Shown piece by piece: positions 25,870 to 39,400 of a stretch of 64,000 nt of DNA (its first letter is position 1; each line of letters starts with the position of its first letter). The DNA comes from Lethocerus indicus. Lineage: Eukaryota > Arthropoda > Insecta > Hemiptera > Belostomatidae. Both the position numbers and the translations under genes were made by a program. The stretch is from assembly GCA_019843655.1 (NCBI GenBank), contig JACDQD010000005.1:8335575-8399574 (forward strand), in the 5' to 3' direction. The notes under the pieces are model-generated. The model saw only the letters and a program-made list of their open reading frames with translations. It was not told where the DNA came from and did not search any database.

Positions 25870-26563
25870 GCTGCCCGAATTTGTTCTTTAATTTTAAATT
25901 CGCAATTGATTTGCTCTCCATCGTTCGGTTATCCAAAAACTGCCAGCACATTTTATTATCTTTATATATCTATTTGTACGGCGGCGTAGAGCCTTCACAA
26001 ACGCCGATTCGGTCCAGGTCCGATCTTCAGTGGCGTCCCAAAGAGCCATTCTCACGCTTGAATGCCTCACTATTGTACTGAACGCAACTGAAAACCGAAG
26101 CCGAAACCGGTTTAAGACGGCGATTTCGCAGCTTAAGGGATCCCTCTCAATTGGGAATGCTTGGAGTCTACACGAATATTCGATTTCCCGGTAGAAAAAC
26201 TGCCATTGAAAATTCAAATCCTTTATTTTGTTGTTTCAAAACTTTTTTCGTGAACTCGTTCGTAGTCTTCGGTCGGGAGTCGATTGAAATAATTATCTCG
26301 TTTTTTTTTATACGTGTACTTTACATAACACTTAAGATTCGTGTAGAGTATATAATTAAATTAAATTAAATTAAACTCATGAAGTTAATATTGTGTTACA
26401 ACGGCTGTTTATAATACGCGAAAAAACTGGAATGAGGTCTCTGAGCTAAGCGCGTGCCCACGCCTCCTTGGTATATGACGCTAGCTGGAATCGAACCGGC
26501 CATTTGTATTGTCTAAGACGACAGGCCCCTATCTTATTTGTAAATGTGGATACGTTGCAGGCC

Positions 26564-27036
26564 TTAACTCTCTATGGGCCGAATTTTTATTTAAAATCCA
26601 AAAAAATTGGGGGAACGAAAAATCAGCAATTATAAACCTATATGTGCCCATAATTATGAAAGTGGTCTAAGTCAATTCAAACATTAAATACAACATTTCA
26701 TATGAAATTCACACAAAATTTCATATTCATAGTAAACTTCCATTAATCAAGACTAATGAAATTCTAAATTAAAATGTTGCATAATATAAAAATATTTGTT
26801 AATTTATTCGAAAGCATTCCATTAAATATCTCGAAACCAGAAATATATGACTTAGACCACTTTCATAATTATGGGCACATATATGCAGATGAAAAAAAAT
26901 TGATATTGATATTGGTTGTCTTGACAACGTTATACGATTAAGATTTATGCGTCGTCTCACGAAAAAAGCTATAATTATTTGGTAAAATCTCGATAAATTG
27001 AAATGTGACCTTAAAGTTACACGGGCCCATAGAGGC
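26564..27036. mobile_element. TTAA-flanked MITE copy E (inverted), carrying a nested MITE
   Basis: Begins TTAA CTCTCTATGGGCCG and ends GGGCCCATAGAGG followed by caaag, so the right TTAA has been lost. The interior is in reverse orientation relative to copy A. The TA-flanked MITE at 26643-26879 interrupts the TATATA centre. Confidence 0.85.
26643..26879 (+). mobile_element. nested TA-flanked MITE (inside copy E)
   Basis: 237 bp, ends tgtgcccataattatgaaag and its complement, TA on both sides, nearly identical to 16025-16260. It lies in the same direction on the plus strand although its host element is flipped, so its orientation relative to the host is opposite to that in copy A. Confidence 0.86.
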
Positions 27037-27275
27037 AAAGCGTTCCAAAGAACGTATATGCCCTTCAGTCGAAAAAAAACCGATTCGCGATGTATCTTTC
27101 TCGAAGTTCACCGAGCATCACTGCGTACAGACAAACTATAATTGCCTAATTACACTATACTCAATGCAGTGTATTAAGCAATAATTTACAAAATTCTTTA
27201 TGCTTTAAACCTATCACCGCTGTAGGGATATCAAGTTGGTTCCTCCATATAGCGTCCCAGGCCCCGTCTTCTGTA

Positions 27276-27507
27276 TTAAACCTCTATGGGCCCTTGTAAC
27301 TTTCAGTTCACATTTCAATTTATCTTACCAAATAATTATAGCTTTATTCGTGAGATGGCGGATAAATCTTAATCCTATAATGTTGTCAAGACAACCAATA
27401 TCAAAATGAATTGTTTTTCATCTGCAAATATAGGCTTATAATTGCTGATTTTTCGTTCCCCCAATTTTTTTGGATTTAAAATAAAAATTCGACCCATAGA
27501 GGGTTAA
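27276..27507. mobile_element. TTAA-flanked MITE copy F
   Basis: TTAA ACCTCTATGGGCCC at the left and GACCCATAGAGGG TTAA at the right, orientation as copy A. A short deletion sits near the left end (atttatcttaccaaataatt). Confidence 0.87.
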
Positions 27508-29657
27508 TATTCCCCTCTAAATTCTAGTCACGTTTGACGTTCTATATTGCGAGTTTCTTCTTCCTGTGAATCCTTCGTCAAACGCGTCCCACTTCCGTTT
27601 CCATATAGACCTGTACTACCACGTGGAGTCGTTTATTCCCCGCTTATTTGTGCAAGACCCGTTCGGGAGGATAAAATAAATTTTTAATATCGTTTATCTA
27701 CTTGTCCATCAACACGGACCCCCCAAGGCAAAACCAGTCCCGTGCCTATTGTCCTAGTGTGGGAAAATATATTTGAACCGACATCCTCGTCACGTATATT
27801 TGTCAACTCTAGATTTTCAAATTTTCTAAAATTGTAATTTCAATTTCTAAATGTTTCTTTAGCACGGAATCCACACGGCATTCTGTAAAAATTATTTATA
27901 GCCGAACAACCGCCCACCCCCTGACGGGCTATTATACGATCGGAATAAAATAAAAGATACGGCGCCATTATATTTCAATAACATTTATATAAGTCCAATC
28001 GACGTAAAGAACCAATATAGATAAGGGAGCGTGAGTTCAAATCGGACGCAACCACAAAAAAAAGTCTTCTAAAAATTTACATCAATTAAGAGATAAGAAC
28101 GGGCGCCATTAACAATTGAATGGCCTTGGTAAACTTAAAACGGTTATGTTAACTCATAAACAACAATATAAATGTCAAATCCCCGCCTGTACCCGCCTCT
28201 GATAACACTCTACTGATAGTGAACTTATCAAAGTACCACGCAGAGAATATTCGTTTCACATTAAATTTATACGCTACCATGATTGCTTATACTTTTCTAT
28301 CCCGCCGCGTCAATTGGAATTAGTCATTGTTTTAATTGCAAAATCTGTAGCGACCTGTAGGTCTAAAGCTGGTAATTTAAAATACATCATTTTGTCAATT
28401 AAAAATAGTTGTTTGCACTGCTGGTTTTTGGACAAATTGAATGTATTAAAGTGATATCGACCTACAAACGTCCTAAAAACGATGATAACAACAGGGTGTT
28501 TACAGTTTCAATAACATATTAATTTGTTAATTAAAAAAATGACCTCAATTTTTTTTTGGAAAAAGTTCACCGGCCAAATAGAAGGCTAAACGAACGACGA
28601 TTTTTAGGGTTTCCCGCTTTTCCGACTCATCCGTTCCTCGTTCCAAATTCCATATTTGAAGATCGTGCACGAATACAGAATTTTCAAAAACTGGTGGCAA
28701 ATCTGTTGAAAACATTCGATCCCAAAAACACATTTCGTTTTGACCTCATATTTCAAACCTATATACGGACACAGACAAATAAACGTTTCATAATTTTTTT
28801 TAATTAATGTTACATAATTTTCCCAGAGTCCTGACTTATCGCCTCCGCCCCCCCCCCACTAACGTCCCCTATCAAAAACATATTCTCTTCTTATTAGTTC
28901 GCCTTTATTAAGTACACACGTACACACAGACGCGCGCGCGATGCCTGTGTATATTATATATACATATATAATCGCTATATCATCGTGACCCTCGAAGTTA
29001 TAAAAACGTGTAGGCGATAAAAACCCGGGGCGTGAAGTGAGCAGCGAGCGGCGGGTGTCGGAATCATTTTTATCAGGGCCTGCCGCACGAGCGCGTACGG
29101 GCGTCGGTAAATAAAAAAAAAATATGGAGTCCGTCAATTCTAAAGCACAAACAACATGGGAGGATAGGGCGACCGGGGGAGGGGGAGCGGGGAGCGGGAG
29201 CAGCCAGACTTCACGATAAGAAAATTGGGACATCCCAGTGGTGCCATCTCCACTTAAAAAAATATCCCTCACGAACAACACCGCAGAGCGCGCGCCCGCA
29301 CACACGCTTTACAAGGGGTCCCGTCGTAGTAGTTGTGGTAGAATTTTTATTAATGCCTTCGAAAACTGTCGTCTATTAATGTTGCTCCACTGACACGAGT
29401 TATCTAGAACGGCCGTTGGGCTAATTGGAACCAACCGCCTTCCAGTCAAAGGCGTCCCGTTATGAAATAACAACTTAAATCGATAATGCGTCCCTCTTCT
29501 TCTCGATCTTACGCCCGGCCATTATTTCTTTTCAAGTTCTTTTTTTCCCCTTTTTCTTTCAAAGCCCGTACTGCTACTTCTTCCTGCTCCGGGGACCCGA
29601 TGGGGTCAATCCACGAACGAAACCAGTATCGGTCGCGCCCCCACCAACCACATCCAC
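27508..29657 (-). other. lola intron, no gene recognised
   Basis: No exon or repeat family could be assigned, apart from a C homopolymer near 28849 and a short CG-rich dinucleotide patch near 28934. The longest open frame (28859-29305, minus) is compositionally biased and has no recognisable domain. Confidence 0.5.
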
Positions 29658-29897
29658 TTAACCCTCTATGGGCCGAATTTTTATTATAAATTCAAAAAAA
29701 TTGGGGGAACGAAAAATCAGCAATTATAAACCTACATATGCGAATGAAAAAAAAATTGATATTGATATTGGTTGTCTTGATAACGTTATAAGATTAAGAT
29801 TTATCCGCCATCTCACGAAAAAAAGCTATAATTATGTTGTAAGATCTCGATAAATTGAAATGTGAACTGAAAGTTACACTGGCCCATAGAGGGTTAA
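29658..29897. mobile_element. TTAA-flanked MITE copy G (inverted)
   Basis: TTAA CCCTCTATGGGCCG and GGCCCATAGAGGG TTAA. The ends are nearly perfect inverted repeats, and the interior is in the same orientation as copies D and E. This is one of the best-preserved copies. Confidence 0.9.
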
Positions 29898-31009
29898 TTC
29901 ATATACTCCAGGAACTTTTCAGGATCTTAAAAGGAGTTAGAACGCCCATTTTATTGAATAGTTCGCAGATTAAAAGTGTAGGCTCTATATTGACGCTTGA
30001 CACAGTTCCTGGTGTACTACCAGAACCGAAAATCTGAGGCGGCCCTTAATAATTGAAAAAAGTTTCGATCTATTCTATCGGAAAATATTATAAATTTTGT
30101 ACATAATAAATATGTTTGCACCCAGTATCATAGGAAGTAGCGAAATACTGAAAAATTATGCCAATTTTACCTCAACAATAAATTTCAATTGGAATACAAT
30201 AAATTCCACCCCAGAATAACACATTTCACAAATATTAAAAGAAGAAAAAAAAAATTTATGAAATTGTCACAAAGGGGTCTGGTAAGGTGCTTAAAAACTG
30301 CAGCTCTAAACTGAGTCAAACTTCTAAGAATTAAAACACCGCAAAAAAAAAAAAAAAAAAACAGCTATCTTCGCAATTAAACAATGTTTTATTAGCTCGC
30401 TTAATGGGGGTTTTCCGGACTCACGTTCCGCGAAAACCTACGCTTGGTGCGCAACTTTGTTTATTTTTCCATCTGATTTCGTTTTGCAAAGATAAAGTTT
30501 GCAAGAAATTATTAATTCCTTTAAGCCTTGCGTTCCCAACTCGTTGCTTATCTTTGAAATTAGTTTATGCAATAGCTATTTCTTTTTTTTATACAGAAAA
30601 TAAATAAAATGGCAGCCGAGACCATTCCAGATTCCGCTACGAATACAATACCGCGTAAGTTACTTAAGTTACCTATTAAGTAACCCTAATTTAAATTAGG
30701 GTTTTTCAAATATTTAAATCACACAGTCTGTTCGCAGATGAATACAAAAGTGCATCGAATCACAGAAATAGAAATATTTCGGTTCAATTCGTGGATATAT
30801 TATTTATCGTTTGTTTCTTCAACGATGGCGCCAATTTCAATTATGTGTTTCAAATTGTGGCCGGTATCCCACTATTTTCTAGAGTTTTTTTCACAAAACG
30901 GGTTACATTTCTTGATTTCTTTAAATAGGAAGTTCTCTTTAATAAATAAATCCCTGAAATGAATTATGGTTCTGGGCGTTTCTGTTATAGTACATTCTCT
31001 GTTCTTAAA

Positions 31010-31053
31010 ATCAAACCGGCGAGAGGAGACAGAAACACAAGAAATCTGTGGTA
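31010..31053. mobile_element. foldback MITE FB, short fragment
   Basis: Only the outer part of the right arm remains: accggcgagaggagacagaa and then acacaagaaatctgtggta. Confidence 0.55.
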
Positions 31054-34000
31054 ATTTGTTCCCGTTCATGACACTATACATTTCCCCGTTCGCAAGCAAA
31101 GCGCCCTATCCCACAAGGTGGAGAGTCTATTATACGGTTTATCGTCGTTCTCCTGGGGCAAGTAACAAGAACCTGACTTTCCCAAGTGCGGAACCTAGGA
31201 CGGCGGGGGTGGTAGGGCGGCCTCCTCCTTTGTGCCCCAGCCGCCGATTGTTTTAAGCCTGGCGGGGTTTAAAATTTTCATCGAGAGTTGAATTTGGGAC
31301 AGAAGCGCCCAAGGGAGGGGAGCTGAAGAGAGGATGAATAACGGGAGAGCTGGTCTGGCTCCTAACGGGTTCCGGGCGGGCACCAACCCCACCTACCCCG
31401 TCACCCGCAGGTTCGGACAAGATGCGAAAATCATGCAAATCCAAACTTGTAAAAAAGCATTCGGAAAAAAGGACACCGCCGAGCTGTGTGACCCAAATCC
31501 ATGAATGAATCGGAAAGCGAACCGGGACCGCTTTGGGGAGGTCCAGAGTTCTGGAATTTTTTTTCAGCCCCACCCCTCCCAAGTCTCGGTCTCCCGCATG
31601 AAAATTATTCTCATAACCCAGATCCAAGTTTCTACACAACGCGTGACACTGAGTTATCGCCGGTGAAAAGACTTAATTTCTCTGCCGATTGTGCACACGG
31701 GCTTAAGAGGTGAAATGTGTGCTGGCCGCGTCGAATGCACTATTTTTAAGCCGGGGAATATGGCGCGGTAATTTAAGATATCCGTCGGCGGGGAATTGGC
31801 ATGGACACTCCATTTTCCTGGGGGGTACTCATTCCGTCGACGCTAGAAGATTTAGTCCGGTGGACACGAAGGTTCACGTTCGAGTGTTTGGCCGAAACCG
31901 TTCTTATACCTCACTGGTTCCTCTCAGATATCTTTAAAAAAATGAAACAAGCCTGGACAACTATGTTTTTTCGTGACGCACATGAAGAATCGCCCAAACC
32001 AAAATGAACAGGGATCGCTGTTCAATGCTATTGGAATAATGCCTCCCCTACATCCGACAACTATTTAAACGTTCAGTGGCCACTTCCGCTTCAGGCGGCG
32101 TAAGTGATCTCTGTTGTCGAGTAGCCCAAGTTGTTTTTAGGTGTAATCTTGAATCGTGAAAATCGACAAGACATTCAAGCTACGCGACAATAACAAGAAC
32201 TAATACAGATTCGGTAACAGTTGCGAAACTTGAACTTCAACGAATTGCTCATAATGGTGCTGACGATGGAAGAAGCCGAAAATGGTTTTAGATCTGGGTT
32301 CAACTGGCGCATCGATCAGATCAAACGACTGCACTATTTTTATAAAATTCTGTTATTGCTAACAGCAAGCATTTTCTAACATCTACAGGCGTACACTATA
32401 GCTTTTCCGAAAAATCAAACAAGTCGGACTATTTATAACGGCGGCGATATTCAATACCTCAGAGGTTTTACTAAGGCCTTTTTGCGATCTTCATTTATTG
32501 CTAAATATCTTTGCGTACCTAAAGGCGAAGGTACAGAACGGGGGTCTTATGTACTCCGGGCGCCGTTCAGAGTGCTTTACTCTCTCTCTCTCTCTCTTGA
32601 GTTGCCACGTGGTTCAACCACGTGTCAATAACCCCCCTCCACCACCACCAACACATCGGCCGCCGCCGCCACCCACTCAAATCATAGTTTCGAAAAATTC
32701 CCTGCACTCCGAAGAGCCGTTGAAATGTTCACTTACAAGCGCACTTGTACTCGTTGTAAAAAGGATAATAAATTTCAGTTTCAAATCAGCGAATAATTAT
32801 TGCGAAGGGTTTATTGCGAACACACAAGAACGTCTGCCAATGCCTTTTTGTGTTTGTATTATAATTCATTAAGCGTTTAAATAAAATTATGTTATATAAA
32901 ATTGTAAAGTTCTAGAATTTTTTAATGTTTAAAAACTTGTTAAATCAGACTGATAACAGTCCAAATTGGAACTGCGTGTAGAAATATTGCAAATATATAC
33001 ATGGATATAGAAATTATTTTTGAATGAGGGGCCCAATAAACTTTGATATTTGTTATCTGTTCTATATATACTGCTCGCCTATTTGGCCGTCGTAAGTAGC
33101 ATTCCGTCAGTAATAGAGTGTGGTAGTTATGCTGATAAAGCATCCTGTCTGCACTGAACCGGGAACTTAATTGAAAGAGAATCAAAGTTGCAAAGGGAAA
33201 CCGGCTTCTTCAAACAATACAGAACGACGCAAGAACATCGGTGAAAATTAAATGACAGGTACTTTTCTTAAGTCCAACCGGATAACAGATCCACCTTCCC
33301 CACTCATTAATGAATTTATATTTATTTCATTAACGCGTATTTGTGCTGAGAGTAAAAATGACTGACGCCACGATGAATTCAATCTTCAGTAACCACAAAC
33401 CAAATAACCAAATCGGAATACCAAGAGAAATACTACCCAAAAACATTTTGAACACGATACCATAAGGGGAAATGAATTACTTCAGAGAAGAATGAAAAAC
33501 TGATGGAATTTGGGGTTAGAAAATTGCTATCAAACTAAAAATAACAAATCAATGGAAACGATACAAGTCATCAAAGAGGTTTGATTCGAATGCCGACAGC
33601 CAAAAGTTCCGCGCTATAAATCATTCCTGGTAGTTAGACAGAGACCCGGTAGGGCCGAGAACTATAATTAGAGAACAAAAAACGTTTTGAATCGAAACCA
33701 GGCCAGAGGCGGGTGAAATCACACTTTTCCAGGGCGAAAAGTTCTCATTCCTTAAAAGGGGGGAAACGAGCCAATTATGAAATTCCCGTTTCTAAATTTT
33801 CTCCCTTTGAAGTCCACCACAGACGAAGCATGGTGATGACCTGGAGCTGGTTATAGATGTAATGGGTTTTCTTTTTATAGTTCAAGCCCTCCTCTGGTTG
33901 GCAACAGTGAACGTATTGTTTTCGTAAAAAGGGTACAATGAAATTAAATTATAACCTTCCATTTTCAAGTATATGTACCGCCGGCGGACATAAGTGTAGA

Positions 34001-34680
34001 TCTTGCCTGGCTGAAAAACCACGTAGGCAAGATATAGTTTTTTCCGTTTCGTGCAAACGCCGGTTGAACATCTTTATATATTTGCTCATTCCCCAATAGT
34101 CACAGAGCAAGGGAGCACGCACAGAATATATATGAACGGCAGTCCATTGTAAACAAAAAATAATTCGGGCCACATATCATCACAGTAGTGCTTCCGGGGA
34201 GTGCCGCTACCGTCATTACAACCTAGGCATAAATCACCGTGAATGGTTTCCGGTCCTATAGTTACAAAAAAACAAGGCTCCGAAAGGGGCGGGCTCCAAT
34301 GGGAAATATACTTTTGCCCGAAGAAATATTTTCACCTCGGGCATATCGCCACTCAGAAGAGAAAATTGTGCGCCGAAAGCGCGAGTGACGAAAAACAAAA
34401 AGTGGAAACCGCCGCCAACTCCCTCACTTGGCCGGGCCAACAAACAAATTGATGCCGCAAGGTTCGTTTAAAAGACTAACTCGATTATACCACGTGCCTG
34501 TTACTAGATTACATTATATTGAATGTACCGAGATAATTAGCACATTAACACGACCCCTACCTACTGGATGCGTCTTTGGAGGCGTCTAATCCTGACAAAA
34601 CTGGAGCTTATTACAAGGTGCGCCGTGCAATAATTGTTAGGAAAATTGCTGGGAAAAAAACAAAAATCTTTTTTAACATA

Positions 34681-34786
34681 ACCTTTTTTGTGGTCTTCAG
34701 TACCGCTACTGGAGATGGCGAGCAGCCGAAACCGGTCTAGCAAGAGACCAAACCAGCGAGAGGAGACAGAAAAACACGAAATCTAC
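34681..34786. mobile_element. foldback MITE FB, rearranged copy
   Basis: The left-end motif ttttttgtggtct is joined directly to the right half (cgctactggagatggcgagc, then gccgaaaccggtctagc, cgagaggagacag and acgaaatctac). The left arm appears to have been deleted, as can happen between inverted arms. Confidence 0.65.
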
Positions 34787-34885
34787 AAAAATGTTTTCAT
34801 GCTCAAGATTACTGCGGCATTATTATATTATTGGGAAATAAAAGCATTCACGCCTGATAAATATAACCCTATAAAACCTATATAC

Positions 34886-34886
<1 letters not shown>

Positions 34887-34921
<35 letters not shown>
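34887..34921. repeat. (TA)n microsatellite
   Basis: A TA run of about 35 bp directly after the foldback MITE piece. Confidence 0.92.
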
Positions 34922-34924
<3 letters not shown>

Positions 34925-36373
34925 CACATATACATCCACTTCTTCATTCCACCTCGCGTGATCATTATTGTGCAAGAGATAATTATGGGACGTATCGCAG
35001 TATGGGGTTCGGCCCAGATGGTCATCGACAGGAAGTGCACTTCTTTGAGGTAGTCCATCATTATCAACCCCTACTGAGCCGGATTCAGGACGGACAGACT
35101 TCACAATGTCTCTGTTCAAATTTTCTGCCTCAGCTCGCCTTCAATATCTTAGATTTGGACCGAATTTTGGCTTTACGCCATCGTCAGTAGTGATCGGTTA
35201 GTGGGGCACCATCAGCAGTAGGCACGCGCCTTTGCTCTAACCGTTTAAAATGTTCCCTACAGATCATTAGTATATCTCAACAGTTTCATTAGTATATCAC
35301 TTTTCGGTCATTATATTAATCTATAAATTTTCGCTTATCTACAATTTTCATAACGGATTTAAGCTGAATTTGCAGACGTGCCCAGATTTAAAATAAGAGA
35401 AAGCAAATGAAAAAGAAGAAAAACAACGACTCATATCTGCTGTGAAATTGGTCTACTTTTCCTCGGACAGAGGGGAGAGAAAAAAAAGAAGAAGTTTCCA
35501 ATTCTTTGGTCGGTGAAACCTACTGACCCATTTAACCGCCTCAAGTTTTATCCAATACGCGGCCTCCCATGAAAACCGGCTAAACGAACGTAATTAAAAT
35601 TCCTTACCAAAAACAAAAAAAATTGGTTACTCTAAAATAAGTAAAGTACGGTTTGAAGTGAAAAGAAATTGACAGTTGAAAAATGCCAGAAATTAAGCCG
35701 ACAGTTAAACATGGTTTAACAGCTTAGTAGTAGACAAGAACGACAGAAGATAATTAAACAATTACTAGTTAGTAATTGTTAGTTAACGAGACTTGAGTTG
35801 CCCCAAGCCAAATTAAATACTGCGGGCGAAAAAAAAGCTGCAGAGAGAAATAAGTAAGTAAGCAATTCAAATGTTTTTTTTTCTTATTATTTATTAATTC
35901 CGTCCTGTTAAGCTTTCTCGCCTTTGGCCGCTCGTCATTGAGACATAATACGCCTGTTGCGTTGTTTATGTTCTGAAAATTGGATGGAGTATTCAATTGT
36001 ACTTCCTTCCAATCCATCCACGAGGGAATACATGAGATTTATTACATACAATGGAAAAATCCTGGTAGATATTTTTTGGCAATACGGTGGTGAGTCGCAT
36101 GGTGGCATATTGGTTTCTTTGGCGAGCATCCTGTGCTTTTACTGAGGAAGCTCTCCACGCGTACATATAAAGTTCATGATTGTTTTGTAGTCATTATTGG
36201 CGCTGGGGAAAGTCATTATTATTCTTTTTCGATCAGCAATGATTTGCGGCATATGAATTGTTTTCGACAATTATGGTGGTTACTAGTTTCAATTCTTTTC
36301 CTTGCTTTCCTTATCCAAAAAGATTACTTTTAATGAGCCCTTTTAGTGAGCCCGTGTCTACTGCACGGATAAC

Positions 36374-36440
36374 ATGCGCTAATGAAGATAGCGAGCGGCC
36401 AAAACCGGTCTCGCAGAGACGAACCATCGAGAGGAGTATT
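36374..36440. mobile_element. foldback MITE FB, decayed copy
   Basis: The sequence gaagatagcgagcggcc, aaaaccggtctcgcag and atcgagaggag matches the right arm with several substitutions. It is truncated before the outer end. Confidence 0.5.
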
Positions 36441-39400
36441 AAATGTCTTGAAATATTAATTTAACACGCACGGGTGCCAACGTTTTAACAACTGTCAACG
36501 AATCACCAACGTGAAAACTCAGTCCAAAATTACAAAACTTTCCCGATCTAAAACTTGGTTCGTGTCCAACGTTCCGGAACGGTTCAGGTCCCATCGCGGC
36601 CTCAAATGATGGACCCTGTAGGCGAAAAACAGGTCGAACAATATTTTTGCTGTATCTATTTAGAGGGACAAGGAAACGAGGAAAAGTAACTTTAACGAAG
36701 ATTCTCGGGGAAGAACCGACGGCAGGTGGTGCCACTCGAACAGATCACTATCGCTTAATAATTTACAACATTATTTTGAAAGCGAACTGGGCCCAGAGAA
36801 TCGAAGTCGAATAACTGCTAGGCGGAATACAATCGTTGCAATCCTCCGAAAAAAATCCAACCAACTTATATCTAACCGCACGATTCGTTACGCTTTGGAA
36901 GTCCCAATCGTTCACGAACCAACGGCTTCCCGATAAAAATCCTCCCGTTCCAAACTTTTCCTTCATTACCTTTAAATCACACAGCTTTCCACGCGTCACC
37001 TCCCGGAAAATCCTAAGCGGAAATGGCCGCGTGTTTTCCCCACTACCTAGAGTGGGTAGTTTCAATCGAAACTATTGAAGAGCCATGTCACTAAATATAA
37101 TTTTTAGAAACGTAATCGTGACTTGGTTGTAAAAATTAATGTTAAAAGAACCAGTCTCTAGGCAGTATGGAGAGGAAAAAGAAACAATTTAGAAACATAA
37201 AAATTCCTGTTCTAACCGCCCCTTCTCCATTTCCAGTCCTACGGATTACGATTTTTCTCCTTGTAACTATGTCAGATCTTTTTCAAATCCAGGCCCGTCC
37301 GATCACGCGCCGCTGGTTTCTATTTTATCCGGGCATAAGAAACCCAGTCGGAGTTTCGCAAGAGAGGACCGCGCTACTGTTTCGCACAGTCACTCTAACC
37401 ACCTCCGTCCACAGCCAACTTCCGAATTTCCTTTCAATGAATTTTCCTCCATTCTTAGGTCTTTGTGGCATCAGCTGTCCGGGGTGAAAATTCTCGGAAA
37501 GGATTTCATGGTTTCTGCCACCGTCGGTAGACAAAGGAGCAGCGGAACGGGAACACGGTGCTTCGCCCGCCGGTAACGAAGAAAAGTATTTTTTTTTCTT
37601 TTTTAATTTGATTCTCAGAACTGCCTGGCGACTGGTTCATCAACCTTCCGTTCGTGGTCCCAGTTCTTAAGGGTCCTCCACCGACGGCGGAGGGAACCTC
37701 GCGGGGGGGAACCCAAACCGAGAATTTGAGGAAATGTATCCCTAAACAAAATTCCCGAGGAGAAACCGAAGGCCTCGACGAAGAACCGAGCAAATCGGTT
37801 CACATTTTACTGTCAAAGAATCGTACAGAACCATAATTGAAACCGAGTCAACGATGCAAGTTGAATCGACCGTACGATTGGTTAGTTCTCGGGATTCAAA
37901 AACAATCCTGACAAAAATAAAAAAGAAAATGCGTGCAACATTTTCACTATTTAAACAGGTGTGTTCTCTAGAATGAGCGCTGCCGCGGCTCGACCGCATT
38001 ATTCATTCAATGCTTCAAATTACCTCCAAACAGTGTTAATCATTTCCAATGACGTAGATGCCTCAAAAATACAAACTGAAGAATCATTTTACGCAGTTCC
38101 AAGACATTCGATGCGGACGCACGAAACGAGCATGAGAATCTTTTCATGAAATATTGTCCTCTGAGGCCCAGTAATAAATTATCTATCAAGTGACAAAAAA
38201 ATAAAGAAAACACGAAGGCTAGACTGTGCCTAGAAAATTACGACAGCAATTGCCAAGTTATATTTTTCGGTTTTTTTTGTAGCCTGGAATTTGTACCAAT
38301 TAATCCGGAGGATGATTAAAGTTGATACTATTGAAGTAAAAATTGATGTTACATAATTAATCGAGAGCCACTGTACGGACTCTCAAAATAGAATTCAGTG
38401 CAGTAGGTGCGGCCTAAAAACGACTGCTTCCCGTCTAACTGCTCTGTAAAACCCAGGTATACAACGAGAGTGAATTTCAGGAAAGAAATAAATGGAGGGG
38501 AGTTCCAAAATCACAAGCCATAGCTTAGTTACTCCTAAGTAACCAACTTTAGTAGAGCGTAAATCATATCCTACTTTTATTTAAAGAAAAAAAAATTTTT
38601 AAGTTGTAAAATGCACAGCTTAATCAACATAATGCTACACAAGCTTATATTTTTTTAAATTTAGGTTGAACGAATATTCCTCTTTATAAACTCCCAGTAT
38701 TTTCTATCTCCATATTCCCTTATTTGGCCGGCTTCATCCCGTCTTCAATAGCACATTCAAAACCTAACACACTGTACGTTTAACCGTAAAGGCTAAAGAC
38801 GACGGCGAGAACCCGTAAAAAGACTCACTCCAATTAGTAAGCTGCTTATAAATAACCTTAATATAAGAAAATAAAACTATTGACTAATCAAACCTACTTA
38901 CTTATTTGTTCTAAGACTATATAAACGAGTACGAAATGTTACAGCGCCATTTTTATTGTACAATTTCTTTGCACAGTTGGTAGGGACAACTGCACGAGTC
39001 ATGAAATCCCCCAACGCGACCCACCAACAAAATACGGTCAACGACACTTAATTAGAGAACAATACACATTTAAGTATAAATCAGTGATTCACATTCTGAG
39101 ATAAGTTGTTTGTCACTTTATTTTGACCTATACTCCGTTGTATAGGAGGGGGAGAATCAGACAGGTCCGACCGACTCTATAAATTAGACCAATTGTCGGA
39201 TTCGAACACTATTTATGATGTAATAACCGATCTAAAAGAACATTACATGCAGTCCTGTGTACGTAATGAAATACAGAGGGCCAATAGATCCGAAAATTCA
39301 ATTATTTTAATGGGAAATTTGAACATAACCCCAAATTCTTCTTCTTAGTAGTTTAGCGAGGGGTTGGATACGAGAGACGGTTTACATAGACTTTCCGACA

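Noticed and set aside
28859..29305. Minus-strand open frame of 148 codons
   Set aside because: Biased composition, with no domain, splice site or conserved motif visible.
32600..32632. Two CACGTG E-boxes close together as a regulatory site
   Set aside because: A six-base motif occurring twice in a 64 kb window is weak evidence on its own; noted only in the intron description.
39190..39348. Plus-strand frame containing NSIILMGNLN, similar to a LINE endonuclease motif
   Set aside because: Only one short motif matches, the Asp of the usual GDFN is missing, and no other LINE domains are adjacent.
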